A stretch of DNA of 64,000 bases from Flammeovirga sp. OC4 (GTDB taxonomy: Bacteria; Bacteroidota; Bacteroidia; Cytophagales; Flammeovirgaceae): NCBI RefSeq assembly GCF_000812565.1, contig NZ_JTAM01000001.1, forward strand, positions 248,001 to 312,000. The letters run 5' to 3'. A program made the position numbers and the translations under genes. The notes beneath the pieces were generated by a model. The model had not been told where the DNA came from and did not search any database. It worked only from the letters and a program-made list of their open reading frames with translations. How positions within the stretch are numbered: position 1 is the stretch's first letter; every line of letters begins with the position of its first letter. Below, in pieces: positions 24,920 through 33,966 of this stretch.

Positions 24920-26064
24920 TATTGATTGGTCAATCTTTTCGTTGGAAGAGATAATAAAGCTTTTCTCGATTTAAATTCCTGACCTTCCACATAGATGCTT
25001 CCTGATGTTTTTAAGGCTAAGTCAACATAATCCTTCAACACAATGGGTAAGCCTTTAGAATTCAAATCAGCTCTATTCAAAATTATTTCAATGGGATGCT
25101 TGACTTGTGAAATCAAAGAAAGATCTCGGATAACGGAATTATTATCTGCTACTAATATAAATGTATTACCTTCTTTAAACTCGTTTTGAGCATTAATGAT
25201 TGCTTCAATATCATTTTCAGGAAGATCACCTCCATCTCCATTGTTTTTTACTTTTGTCATCAAATTAAAAACAGGAATTACTCTACTATCCCTTATCGAA
25301 TATATACCACCTGTTTTGCCGATGCTTTTTTGTGATGTGATTTTGGTATCTCCATCATTAAAGAAAACGAAACCAATCACCTGATCTTGTGCTCTTTCTT
25401 TGATCAACCACGACAACAAATCTATGGTATAAGGATACATACTACCGGTCCAATCACTAACAATCACGGCTCTATTCCAATTGTCTCTATTCTTTTCAAA
25501 GACTTCTGAAGTGATATGAATAAGTTCATCTTCTACCTTTAGTTTTTTCTTAACAAGGTGTTCAAACTTTTTGTCAATGTTCTTTTTACGAATGACTTCT
25601 TGCTCAGGTAATAATGGTTTTCGGGGACGTAAACTGTAATAGGCAACAATACCATGAAACATAGCCTCGAAGTCTGCTTTGGTTTCTCCTTTGGTCTGAC
25701 GTATAATTCTCCAACGGATGATAGGATCATCAATAGACCCTTCAAACCAATGAGTGAATTGTTCTATTCTGTTGGTATTAAGTTTCGAAAAGTCAAAGTT
25801 TTTGGGGTGATCTGTATATACTAACTGAACAGAATCGATCTGTAAACTGTTGATTTCTTTGGCTTCGGGTAATTCATTTATTTCGAATTGACCATAATCC
25901 ATGGGAAGGGTAAAGAAATGTTTTGTAGAATCAAAGATGACTTGATCTACATCACGATAAGAGGCACGAAAATACAATTGATGGGCAGATTGTGCCCACC
26001 CATCAATTGCAAAAAATAATATAAAAATTATTAGCCATTGGCTATTTCGTCTAATTCCATCCAT
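24919..26064 (-). CDS. Secreted vWA-like domain protein
   Basis: 381 residues with a signal peptide (about 1-24, ending 'GWAQ'). The region from about 190 to 350 looks like a von Willebrand A fold: 'NWNRAVIVSDWTGSMYPYTI' contains a DxTxS-type MIDAS metal motif, followed by 'DQVIGFVFFNDGD' and 'NTFILVADNNSVIRD'. The first 160 residues have no recognised domain. vWA domains bind protein partners through a metal ion. The gene starts inside the last 34 bases of the ABC-F gene, so the two are translationally coupled. Export places it in the periplasm or at the surface, unlike its cytoplasmic operon partners. Confidence 0.65.
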   Translation of the reverse strand: MDGIRRNSQWLIIFILFFAIDGWAQSAHQLYFRASYRDVDQVIFDSTKHFFTLPMDYGQFEINELPEAKEINSLQIDSVQLVYTDHPKNFDFSKLNTNRIEQFTHWFEGSIDDPIIRWRIIRQTKGETKADFEAMFHGIVAYYSLRPRKPLLPEQEVIRKKNIDKKFEHLVKKKLKVEDELIHITSEVFEKNRDNWNRAVIVSDWTGSMYPYTIDLLSWLIKERAQDQVIGFVFFNDGDTKITSQKSIGKTGGIYSIRDSRVIPVFNLMTKVKNNGDGGDLPENDIEAIINAQNEFKEGNTFILVADNNSVIRDLSLISQVKHPIEIILNRADLNSKGLPIVLKDYVDLALKTSGSIYVEGQEFKSRKALLSLPTKRLTNQ

Positions 26065-27935
26065 CGCATCATCTTATCATCTGCTTCATCCATCACCACG
26101 CCGAGTCTTTCAGAAATTTCTCTGATTTCATCAACATCAGTGACTGAACCATCTGATAATTTACTTTCTAAATTTTCCTTTTCCTCTTCAAGTACTTCAA
26201 TTTCCTTTTCTAAGGCTTCGTATTCTTGTTTTTCTTTGAATGAAAGCTTCTTAGTGGTTGTTTTAGGACGTTCTTTCTTTTCTTGCTGTTGTTTTTTCTC
26301 TTTTTCCTCACGAGCAGCAATCTTTTTCAAACGCTCCTGTTCATCCATATAAGCTCTGTATTCAGAATACTTGCCATTGAAATCTTTGATCACTCCATTG
26401 CCTTCAAAAACAAATAAATGATCGACCAATTTATCCATAAAGTACCTGTCGTGTGTTACAACTATAACACATCCTTGGAACTCTTCCAAAAAGTCTTCCA
26501 AAACACTTAAAGTAGGGATATCCAAGTCATTGGTAGGCTCATCAAGTATTAAAAAGTTAGGATTTCGCAATAAAACGGTACACAAGTACAATCTTTTACG
26601 CTCTCCACCACTCAATGTCGAGATATAAGAATGTTGTTTTTCTGGAGTGAAAAGGAAACGATTTAACAACTGTAAAGGTGTCAAAGTGCTTCCATCTGAC
26701 ATCGCGTGATTTTCTGTAATATCACGTACTACATCAATCACTTTTACGTCTTCATCAAAAGAAAGTCCTTTCTGAGTGTAGTAACCATAGACAATCGTTT
26801 CTCCTTTTGTAATAGTTCCAGAATCGATCGACTCGCTTCCTGTCAACATATTTAAGAAAGTAGATTTACCTACTCCGTTATTACCAACAATACCAACACG
26901 CTCTTTACGCTTGAAGATATAAGAGAAATCATCTACGATTTTCTTTTCACCAAATGCTTTATTGACACCTTCAAACTCTAGGATTTTCTTCCCTAAACGA
27001 GACATGTTTACGGCAATTTCAGCTTTTTCTTCCGTCTTTCCACTCTTCGCTGTTTTCTTCAAATCATGGAAAGCGTCCATTCTGAATTTCTGCTTTGTTC
27101 CTCTCGCCTTTGGCATTCTTCTTACCCAATCGAGTTCTTTACGCATTAAGTTCTTCGCTTTATCAACTGTTGCAGCATGATTGGCTTCCCTCTCTGCTTT
27201 CTTCTCAATGTAGTAAGAATAGTTCCCTTTATGATTATAAATTACACCGTCTTCTAATTCTAAAATTTCATTACAAATACGGTCTAAGAAATATCTATCG
27301 TGAGTTACTAAAAGAATCGACAATTTAGCTCTTGTCAAATATTCTTCCAGCCATTCGATCATGTCTAAGTCAAGGTGGTTGGTAGGCTCATCGAGAATTA
27401 ATAAACCCGGCTCTTCAATTAAGATTTTACTTAATGCCACCCTTTTTTGTTGACCACCCGAAAGTGACTTCATAGGAGCCGAAAGATCTTCAATTTTAAA
27501 AGCAGTAAGAATTTGCTTCACTCTCGCTTCCGCATCCCACGCTTTCAACTCCTCCATCTTTTGTGTCGCCTTATCCAATTGCTTTAAAGTCGCATCTGAA
27601 TAATCTGCACCACTATCTGCTAGTGCTTTTTCGTAATCACGTACCGCAGTGATAATTGGTGAATCACTCGAAAGTACATAATCCAAAACAGATTGATCTG
27701 GATCAAATTGAGGTTCTTGTTCTAATAAACCAACGGTAATATCTTTATTGATAGCTATCGTCCCACTATCCAAGGATTCATTTCCAACAATGGCATTAAG
27801 CAAAGTGGATTTACCTCCACCATTTTTCGCTACTAACGCTACTTTTTGTCCTTTTTGAATCCCAAAGCTTATATTTTTATATAGAGGTTTTTCTCCCCAA
27901 TATTTAGTTGCACTATCAACTGATATTAAATTCAT
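26031..27935 (-). CDS. ABC-F ATPase, Uup-like
   Basis: 634 residues with two ABC ATPase cassettes and no membrane part. Walker A motifs are 'KNGGGKSTL' and 'NNGVGKSTF', signatures 'LSGGQQKR' and 'LSGGERKR', Walker B 'LILDEPTNHLD' and 'LILDEPTNDLD'. A linker between the cassettes and a C-terminal coiled coil (about 555-634, Glu/Lys-rich) fit the Uup subgroup of ABC-F proteins. The family acts on ribosomes to rescue or tune translation; Uup also affects transposon excision and recombination intermediates. First gene of a tight four-gene operon. Assignment to Uup rather than another ABC-F is from the C-terminal coiled coil. Confidence 0.9.
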   Translation of the reverse strand: MNLISVDSATKYWGEKPLYKNISFGIQKGQKVALVAKNGGGKSTLLNAIVGNESLDSGTIAINKDITVGLLEQEPQFDPDQSVLDYVLSSDSPIITAVRDYEKALADSGADYSDATLKQLDKATQKMEELKAWDAEARVKQILTAFKIEDLSAPMKSLSGGQQKRVALSKILIEEPGLLILDEPTNHLDLDMIEWLEEYLTRAKLSILLVTHDRYFLDRICNEILELEDGVIYNHKGNYSYYIEKKAEREANHAATVDKAKNLMRKELDWVRRMPKARGTKQKFRMDAFHDLKKTAKSGKTEEKAEIAVNMSRLGKKILEFEGVNKAFGEKKIVDDFSYIFKRKERVGIVGNNGVGKSTFLNMLTGSESIDSGTITKGETIVYGYYTQKGLSFDEDVKVIDVVRDITENHAMSDGSTLTPLQLLNRFLFTPEKQHSYISTLSGGERKRLYLCTVLLRNPNFLILDEPTNDLDIPTLSVLEDFLEEFQGCVIVVTHDRYFMDKLVDHLFVFEGNGVIKDFNGKYSEYRAYMDEQERLKKIAAREEKEKKQQQEKKERPKTTTKKLSFKEKQEYEALEKEIEVLEEEKENLESKLSDGSVTDVDEIREISERLGVVMDEADDKMMRWMELDEIANG

Positions 27936-28017
27936 CTTTTCTCTGCTAATTTTTTTCGCAAATTAGTAAAAAACACTCAATCTAACACTTGAATTCTGTT
28001 TATGATTGTTTGTTATC

Positions 28018-29916
28018 TTACAAAATCTCAAACTCAATCCTCCTATTCTCTTTTCTCCCCAACTCTGTATTGTTATCAGCTATAGGTTTCTTTTCCCCAT
28101 ACCCCACTGCTTTCAGCCTACTAGAATCAATGCCTCTTTGAATTAAATAATTTGTCACCGCTTCAGCTCTTTTCTGCGACAGATCCAGATTATATTGGTT
28201 GGAACCGATGTTATCTGTGTGTCCAGAGATTTCTACACTTAAGCTTGGGTTTAAAATCAAGAAGTCTTTGATCTTGTTCAATTCTACATCACTTTTCTTT
28301 TGCAATACATATTCATTAGAATTAAAAAAGATATTACTCAGTGTTATGTTCGTACCATGATCTACTCTTTGAAGGAAAATATCTAAAGTGACACCTTCTA
28401 CTCCTGCATTGTGCATGTCAAAAGTTAAACTTTGAAACAAATACCCTGGTTTTGATACATGCAATGCGTATTCTTCATTTTGATTTAAAACGATAAGGTA
28501 TTTACCTGTTTCACCATCTGACAACACCTTTGATTCTGTTTCTACTTTGTCTAAAAGCTTTAATTCTAACTGAGCCTTGATGGGTGTCTTAGTGATCGCA
28601 TCATAAACGACCCCTTTTAAATAAGTACTTAAAGATTGAGGAATAATTTCTTCAGGAAGATCAAAGGATACAATCTTACTGGTTCTTTTATTTCCTTCAA
28701 TATGTTCTTTTGAAAAGTATCCCTTTTTGCCATCTGCCGAAACCACTAATGAAACTTGGTCTGCATGATCATTAATGGGATAACCTAAATTTTGGGGAGT
28801 AGTCCAATTTGGACCTTCTTTTTCTGATTTAAAAAGATCCAAACCTCCAAAACCTAAATGTCCTTCTGAAGAAAAATAGAGTGTATGACCATTTGAATGT
28901 ATATAGGGTGAAATATCATCATCATAAGTATTGATAGTTTCTCCTAAATTCTCGGCTGGTGTCCATTCATTGTAAGCATTCAGGTGAGATACCCATATAT
29001 CTTTTTTGCCATATCCTCCTTTTCGATCAGATACGAAATAAAGCGTTCTTCCATCCGCTGACAAAGAAGGCTGCGATTCCCAATCTCGTGAATTAATACT
29101 AGGTCCTAAGTTTTGTGGTTTAGACCATTGATCACCTATTTTTTGAGTAATAAATAAATCACAACTACCATATCCCATTCTCTCCCTTGTAGATTCACAA
29201 GAGGTGAAAATCATAATTGTCCCATCTGCAGAGATAGAACAAGTTCCTTCGTTAAAAGGTGTATTTAACTCTTCCACTCGCTGAGGAGCAGACCACTCCT
29301 CATTAAAAAAGTTTGACTTAAATATGTCCTCATTTTCTCTCTCATTGCGAGCTGTAAAGTAAAGCTCTTTTCCATCAGCGGTAATTGCCGGAAAGTATTG
29401 CTGATCTTTCACATTGACCTGATCACCAATATTTTCATAAGAGTAAGGCAATACAATATGTATGTGCTGTAAAGCATAATTCGATGAAGCCAGAATTTTA
29501 TTGGCCCTCTTAATTTCTCTGTACTGCCTTCTAGTAGGATTAAAAGCTAAAAAAGATTCAGCATACCCAATTGCTTTTTCATAGTTTCCCAGAGACCATT
29601 CATATTCCGCCAAAGATAAGTGCGCTAACATGAACTTTGCATTCTTACTACAGCATTCCATCAACTCTCTATACAGTTGCCTGGCACTTTCATAGTCCTT
29701 TTCAAGGATATTTAAATAGGCTAATAAATAATAACTATCGCCATTGGTATTATCCTCTGCAATAGATTTTTCGAGGTAAACTTTGGCTTCACCAAAATTT
29801 CTTTCAGCCACTGCCTTTTCTCCTTTTTGAAAAAGTTTCACTGATTTAGACGATTGTCCAAACACAGTCGAAGACAAAACAAGAAGCAATTGAATAAGTA
29901 CTAAGCTTTTTTTCAT
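28018..29916 (-). CDS. OmpA-family protein with TPR, PD40 propeller and CRD (PorE-like)
   Basis: 632 residues with a signal peptide (about 1-20). Order of parts: TPR repeats (about 25-140), a WD40-like/PD40 beta propeller (about 150-400, repeated 'ISADGTIMIFTS', 'LSADGRTLYFVSD'), a carboxypeptidase-regulatory-like domain (about 420-505, 'LKGVVYDAITKTPIKAQLEL') and an OmpA C-terminal peptidoglycan-binding domain (about 525-632, 'ISGHTDNIGSNQYN'). This is the order of PorE, which ties the type IX secretion machine to peptidoglycan. PorE is a lipoprotein, but no lipobox Cys is seen here, and Bacteroidota carry several paralogues, so the symbol is withheld. It starts 5 bases after radA and is surely co-transcribed. 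Confidence 0.85.
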   Translation of the reverse strand: MKKSLVLIQLLLVLSSTVFGQSSKSVKLFQKGEKAVAERNFGEAKVYLEKSIAEDNTNGDSYYLLAYLNILEKDYESARQLYRELMECCSKNAKFMLAHLSLAEYEWSLGNYEKAIGYAESFLAFNPTRRQYREIKRANKILASSNYALQHIHIVLPYSYENIGDQVNVKDQQYFPAITADGKELYFTARNERENEDIFKSNFFNEEWSAPQRVEELNTPFNEGTCSISADGTIMIFTSCESTRERMGYGSCDLFITQKIGDQWSKPQNLGPSINSRDWESQPSLSADGRTLYFVSDRKGGYGKKDIWVSHLNAYNEWTPAENLGETINTYDDDISPYIHSNGHTLYFSSEGHLGFGGLDLFKSEKEGPNWTTPQNLGYPINDHADQVSLVVSADGKKGYFSKEHIEGNKRTSKIVSFDLPEEIIPQSLSTYLKGVVYDAITKTPIKAQLELKLLDKVETESKVLSDGETGKYLIVLNQNEEYALHVSKPGYLFQSLTFDMHNAGVEGVTLDIFLQRVDHGTNITLSNIFFNSNEYVLQKKSDVELNKIKDFLILNPSLSVEISGHTDNIGSNQYNLDLSQKRAEAVTNYLIQRGIDSSRLKAVGYGEKKPIADNNTELGRKENRRIEFEIL

Positions 29917-29921
29917 CGAAT

Positions 29922-31328
29922 CTAAGTAAATAACTTTTCTGCCATTTCGGCTACTGTTCCAACAGGAACCACTTTCATTTTATACTTTTTAAGATCGAGG
30001 CCTTTCACATTGTATTTCGAAATATACATTTCTTTAAATCCTAACTTCTCTGCCTCTACTATTCTATTTTCAATTCTTGACACCGCTCTCACTTCACCTC
30101 CTAAACCAACTTCTGCAGCTAAACATGTAGTAGATTCAATAGATATATCTTCAAAAGAAGAAATCAAAGAAGCGACTACTGCTAAATCAATAGCCGGATC
30201 TTCTACCCTTAGTCCGCCTGCAACATTTAGGAAAACGTCTGAAAAATTAAGTTTATAACCACTTCTTTTTTCTAAAACAGCCAAAAGCATATTTAACCTT
30301 TTAGAGTCATACCCAGTAGGGCTTCTTTGAGGATTACCATAAACCGACGGTGTGACTAATGACTGAATTTCTACTAACAATGGTCTATTACCTTCCATAA
30401 CTGTACCAATTGCCACTCCACTCAATCCATCATCTCTTTGAGAAAGCAATATTTCTGAAGGATTACTTACTTCTCTTAAACCACTTGCAATCATCTCATA
30501 GATCCCCAATTCTGAAGTAGAACCAAATCTATTTTTAATCGTCCTTAGAATACGGTAACTCATGTGTCGATCTCCTTCAAACTGTAAAACAGTGTCCACC
30601 ATATGTTCCAATACTTTAGGCCCTGCCAAACTTCCCTCTTTGGTGATATGACCAATCATCAATACTGGCGTCCCTGTATCTTTAGCAAAACGAATCATTT
30701 CTGCAGCACATTCTTTTACTTGAGAAACACTACCAGCAGCAGCTTCTAATAATGGAGAAACCAACGTCTGAATGGAATCGATCACCATCACATCAGGTGT
30801 CATTTTCTCAACATGAGCGAATATCTTTGAAGTATCTGTTTCGGTCAACACATAGGTTTCTTCCGAAGAGAAAGGTAACCTCTCTGCTCGTTGTCTTATT
30901 TGTTGACCACTTTCTTCTCCTGACACATATAAAACTTGCTTATCTTTTAAAGATAGTGCAATCTGTAGCATTAAGGTTGATTTACCAATACCAGGTTCAC
31001 CCCCAATCATGACGGCTGATCCTTGAACAATACCTCCTCCTAATACTCTGTTTAATTCTTCATCTTGAGTGACAATACGACCTTCTTTTTCGTATTTCAC
31101 CTCATTTATTTTGACGGGCTTCGAAGTTTCCTGTTTAGAATTAACATACCCTCCACTTCTATCATTACTCGAAGTCATTTTCCAACTTCCCTTCTTTGGC
31201 GTTTCGTCTTGAATTACTTCTTCCACAAATGAATTCCATTCATTACACGACGGGCACTTCCCTTGCCATTTTGGTGATTCGAAACCACAATGTTGACAGA
31301 AATAGGCCGTCTTTACTTTCTTTGCCAT
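29922..31328 (-). CDS. radA: DNA repair protein RadA
   Basis: 468 residues, normal family length. A zinc finger comes first (Cys11, 14, 25, 28), then a RecA-like ATPase with Walker A 'GGEPGIGKST' at 109-118 and the RadA signature 'KNRFG', then a Lon-protease-like C-terminal domain starting near 'ATGYDSKRLNMLLAVLEK' type sequence. RadA promotes branch migration during homologous recombination as a DnaB-like helicase. It heads a two-gene unit with the OmpA-family gene. Confidence 0.95.
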   Translation of the reverse strand: MAKKVKTAYFCQHCGFESPKWQGKCPSCNEWNSFVEEVIQDETPKKGSWKMTSSNDRSGGYVNSKQETSKPVKINEVKYEKEGRIVTQDEELNRVLGGGIVQGSAVMIGGEPGIGKSTLMLQIALSLKDKQVLYVSGEESGQQIRQRAERLPFSSEETYVLTETDTSKIFAHVEKMTPDVMVIDSIQTLVSPLLEAAAGSVSQVKECAAEMIRFAKDTGTPVLMIGHITKEGSLAGPKVLEHMVDTVLQFEGDRHMSYRILRTIKNRFGSTSELGIYEMIASGLREVSNPSEILLSQRDDGLSGVAIGTVMEGNRPLLVEIQSLVTPSVYGNPQRSPTGYDSKRLNMLLAVLEKRSGYKLNFSDVFLNVAGGLRVEDPAIDLAVVASLISSFEDISIESTTCLAAEVGLGGEVRAVSRIENRIVEAEKLGFKEMYISKYNVKGLDLKKYKMKVVPVGTVAEMAEKLFT

Positions 31329-31575
31329 CGTACTACTTAATTTTTTACTTTAATCCCTCCGAAGTTAATTATCAAAAAGGAATTATTAGAATTATTCTAT
31401 TCTCAATATTCTTTTTTTTCAAAAAAAGAGAGCACTTTTGTGTTTATATTCTATAAGCATTAGAATCAAGTGTGATTTAAAATCATCGTTTTCTTTTGTC
31501 CTAGTGCTTAAATGAGGTAACTTCGATGAAGTTGACTTTTTAAATTCTATTTTTTTGAAATAATCTTACTGCCGA

Positions 31576-33081
31576 ATGCTTGAATTGGTTACGTATTCAG
31601 AAAACAGCCCATTACTTTTTACACAAGTTATTTTTTGGGTACTATTTGGAGCGATCATCATCATATATCAGTTTATATATAAAAATATATCAGCAAGGAA
31701 CTTCTTGTTACTTTGTGCTAGTTTGTATTTTTATTATATGTCAAGTGGCTTCTATTTTGTCTTACTGATATTTTCAACAATAGTGGATTACTATATAGGT
31801 GATGCCATCTTCAATTCAACCAACCCTTCAAAAAGAAAAAAATTAGTCTTTCTTAGTGCTTTTATTAATCTGAGTTTATTAGCCTATTTCAAGTATACAT
31901 TTTTCTTTACAGAGGGCATTAATGAGTTATTTCACTTAGAACTTGAACAAGAAAATTACCTTGCTGTATTCCTAAACTCCGTCTTTGGAACAGCAATGGA
32001 CACCAGCAATATTTTCCTTCCAATCGGTATTTCCTTTTATACTTTTCAAACCATAAGTTATTCCGTTGATATCTACAGAGGTGATATTAAGCCGGTGGAT
32101 TCCATCTGGGATTTTGCATTGTTTGTAAGTTTCTTCCCTCAATTGGTCGCTGGTCCTATTGTAAGGGCATCCGAATTTATTCCACAAATCTACAACCCAT
32201 ATAAAGTAAGAGAAACCGAATTTGGACATGCTTTATTTTTGATTGCCGGTGGATTAATCAAAAAGATTTTAATCTCTGATTATATCTCCATCAATTTTGT
32301 AGATCGAATCTTTGAATCACCTTGGTCTTACTCAGGATTTGAAAACTTAATGGCTGCTTATGGTTATGCCATTCAAATTTACTGTGACTTTTCTGGTTAT
32401 ACCGATATTGCTATTGGAGTAGCAGTTTTGCTTGGTTTTAAGCTTCCTCTAAACTTCAACTCTCCTTATAAAGCAACTGATATTACTGACTTTTGGAGAA
32501 GATGGCATATTTCCCTTTCGTCTTTCTTGAGAGATTACCTTTATATTCCATTAGGAGGAAATCGAAAAGGAAAAATACGGACTTACATCAATTTGATTAT
32601 TACTATGGTATTGGGTGGATTGTGGCATGGTGCCCATTTCCGTTTTATTTATTGGGGTATTTTACATGGTGTTGGACTTGCAGTTCATAAACTTTGGCGT
32701 GAAATCACGAAGAAAAGAATTCCAAATACTCCTCTTACCCAAGCCATAGGTGGTTTTGTAACTTTTCATTTTGTGTGTTATGCATGGATTTATTTTAGAG
32801 CCGAGGATATGCAACACGCTGAGAGTATGATCAATCAAATTTTAACCAATATTGATCTATCAATAGCGTGGGAAGTGATAGTAGCATACAAACAAGTGTT
32901 TGCCGTGATGGTGTTGGGATTCTTTTTACATTGGATGCCTCAGACATGGAAAGATAAAATGGCAATTGAATTTATTGCTATGCCTGATTTCGCAAAAGCA
33001 TCTTTCCTTTTCTTCATTGGATTTATTCTTTTCCAAAGTCGATCTTCTGAAATTCAGCCTTTTATTTATTTTCAGTTTTAA
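31576..33081 (+). CDS. MBOAT-family O-acyltransferase (AlgI-like)
   Basis: 501 residues with about ten to twelve membrane helices. The invariant histidine of the family is His351 in 'GGLWHGAHFRF', and 'DFWRRWHISLSSFLRDYLYIPLGG' is the AlgI-type signature. Members move acyl (often acetyl) groups across the membrane onto polysaccharide, teichoic acid or other hydroxylated acceptors. Usually a DltD/AlgJ-like partner gene is adjacent; none is present here, which leaves the acceptor unknown. The flippase gene 900 bases downstream on the other strand suggests an envelope polysaccharide context. MepB follows 20 bases later. Confidence 0.88.
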   Translation: MLELVTYSENSPLLFTQVIFWVLFGAIIIIYQFIYKNISARNFLLLCASLYFYYMSSGFYFVLLIFSTIVDYYIGDAIFNSTNPSKRKKLVFLSAFINLSLLAYFKYTFFFTEGINELFHLELEQENYLAVFLNSVFGTAMDTSNIFLPIGISFYTFQTISYSVDIYRGDIKPVDSIWDFALFVSFFPQLVAGPIVRASEFIPQIYNPYKVRETEFGHALFLIAGGLIKKILISDYISINFVDRIFESPWSYSGFENLMAAYGYAIQIYCDFSGYTDIAIGVAVLLGFKLPLNFNSPYKATDITDFWRRWHISLSSFLRDYLYIPLGGNRKGKIRTYINLIITMVLGGLWHGAHFRFIYWGILHGVGLAVHKLWREITKKRIPNTPLTQAIGGFVTFHFVCYAWIYFRAEDMQHAESMINQILTNIDLSIAWEVIVAYKQVFAVMVLGFFLHWMPQTWKDKMAIEFIAMPDFAKASFLFFIGFILFQSRSSEIQPFIYFQF

Positions 33082-33101
33082 GATAATGATGTTGCAGACC
33101 A

Positions 33102-33596
33102 ATGAATGATTCTCTAAACAATATAAAAACTTCAATCTATGATAAATGCTCCCTTCAACTCAACGAAATAAGTACAGAAGTAGAAGGTAAAGAATACGAT
33201 GCTAGTCGTTTCAAACTTAACAGTTATGACATCACTTACAGAAAAGCGAAAGTAACTCCTAAAAAAGCTGGGCAATTTGTAACTTTTTGGAAAAGAGATG
33301 AAAAAGGAAATACTACTCCTTTCCATTCAACAGATGCAATAGACTTTTATATCATTACTGTACAAAATGAAATGAGACTTGGACAGTTTATTTTCCCCAA
33401 ATCCACACTTATTGAAAAAGGAATAATGGGTTCTGACAAACAAGAAGGGAAAAGAGGATTTAGAGTTTATCCAATTTGGGATGAAGTAACAAGTAAACAA
33501 GCAATACAAACTCAAAAATGGCAACTCAATTATTTTTATGAAGTCACTTCATCTACTGACCTCCATAAAGTTTCAGAGTTATTCAAATCGAGTTGA
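33102..33596 (+). CDS. MepB-like protein
   Basis: 164 residues, cytoplasmic. Matches the MepB family over its full length: 'EGKEYDASRFKLNSYDITYRKAKVTPKKAGQFVTFWKR', then 'IDFYIITVQNEMRLGQFIFPKS' and 'GKRGFRVYPIWD'. MepB is named for its place in the staphylococcal mepRAB multidrug efflux operon, but its own biochemical role is unknown. It probably shares a transcript with the MBOAT gene 20 bases upstream. Confidence 0.85.
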   Translation: MNDSLNNIKTSIYDKCSLQLNEISTEVEGKEYDASRFKLNSYDITYRKAKVTPKKAGQFVTFWKRDEKGNTTPFHSTDAIDFYIITVQNEMRLGQFIFPKSTLIEKGIMGSDKQEGKRGFRVYPIWDEVTSKQAIQTQKWQLNYFYEVTSSTDLHKVSELFKSS

Positions 33597-33647
33597 TTTC
33601 AAAAATTGAAATAATTAAATAAAAACAAACAACTAAAATACAATAAA

Positions 33648-33938
33648 ATGTTTATCATCAATCTAACTTATAAAACTGACTTAAAGCAGGTTGACCAATA
33701 CCTTGAGCAACACATTGAATACCTCAATGAGCAATATAATTTAGGGTACTTCCTTGCTTCAGGCCGAAAAGTCCCAAGAACCGGTGGAGTAATTTTATCC
33801 AATATTGAGTCAAAAACTGAATTATTAGCCATCCTTGAAAAGGATCCTTTTCATAAGAATGAACTCGCTGATTATGATATCACTGAATTCGTCCCTAGCA
33901 AAACTTGTGATGAGTTGAAGTTTTTAATGAAGTCATAG
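33648..33938 (+). CDS. YciI-family protein
   Basis: 96 residues, the normal size of the family. 'MFIINLTYKTDLKQVDQYLEQH' with His22, then 'LASGRKVPRTGGVILSN' and 'DPFHKNELADYDITEF' are the characteristic segments; the His-Asp pair is the proposed active site of the dimeric ferredoxin-like fold. Some members degrade chlorinated compounds, most have unknown roles. It is 51 bases after mepB and likely the last gene of the MBOAT-mepB unit. Its stop is 28 bases from the stop of the convergent flippase gene. Confidence 0.85.
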   Translation: MFIINLTYKTDLKQVDQYLEQHIEYLNEQYNLGYFLASGRKVPRTGGVILSNIESKTELLAILEKDPFHKNELADYDITEFVPSKTCDELKFLMKS

Positions 33939-33966
33939 CAGTATTTTTTAATAGGTATATCATACA

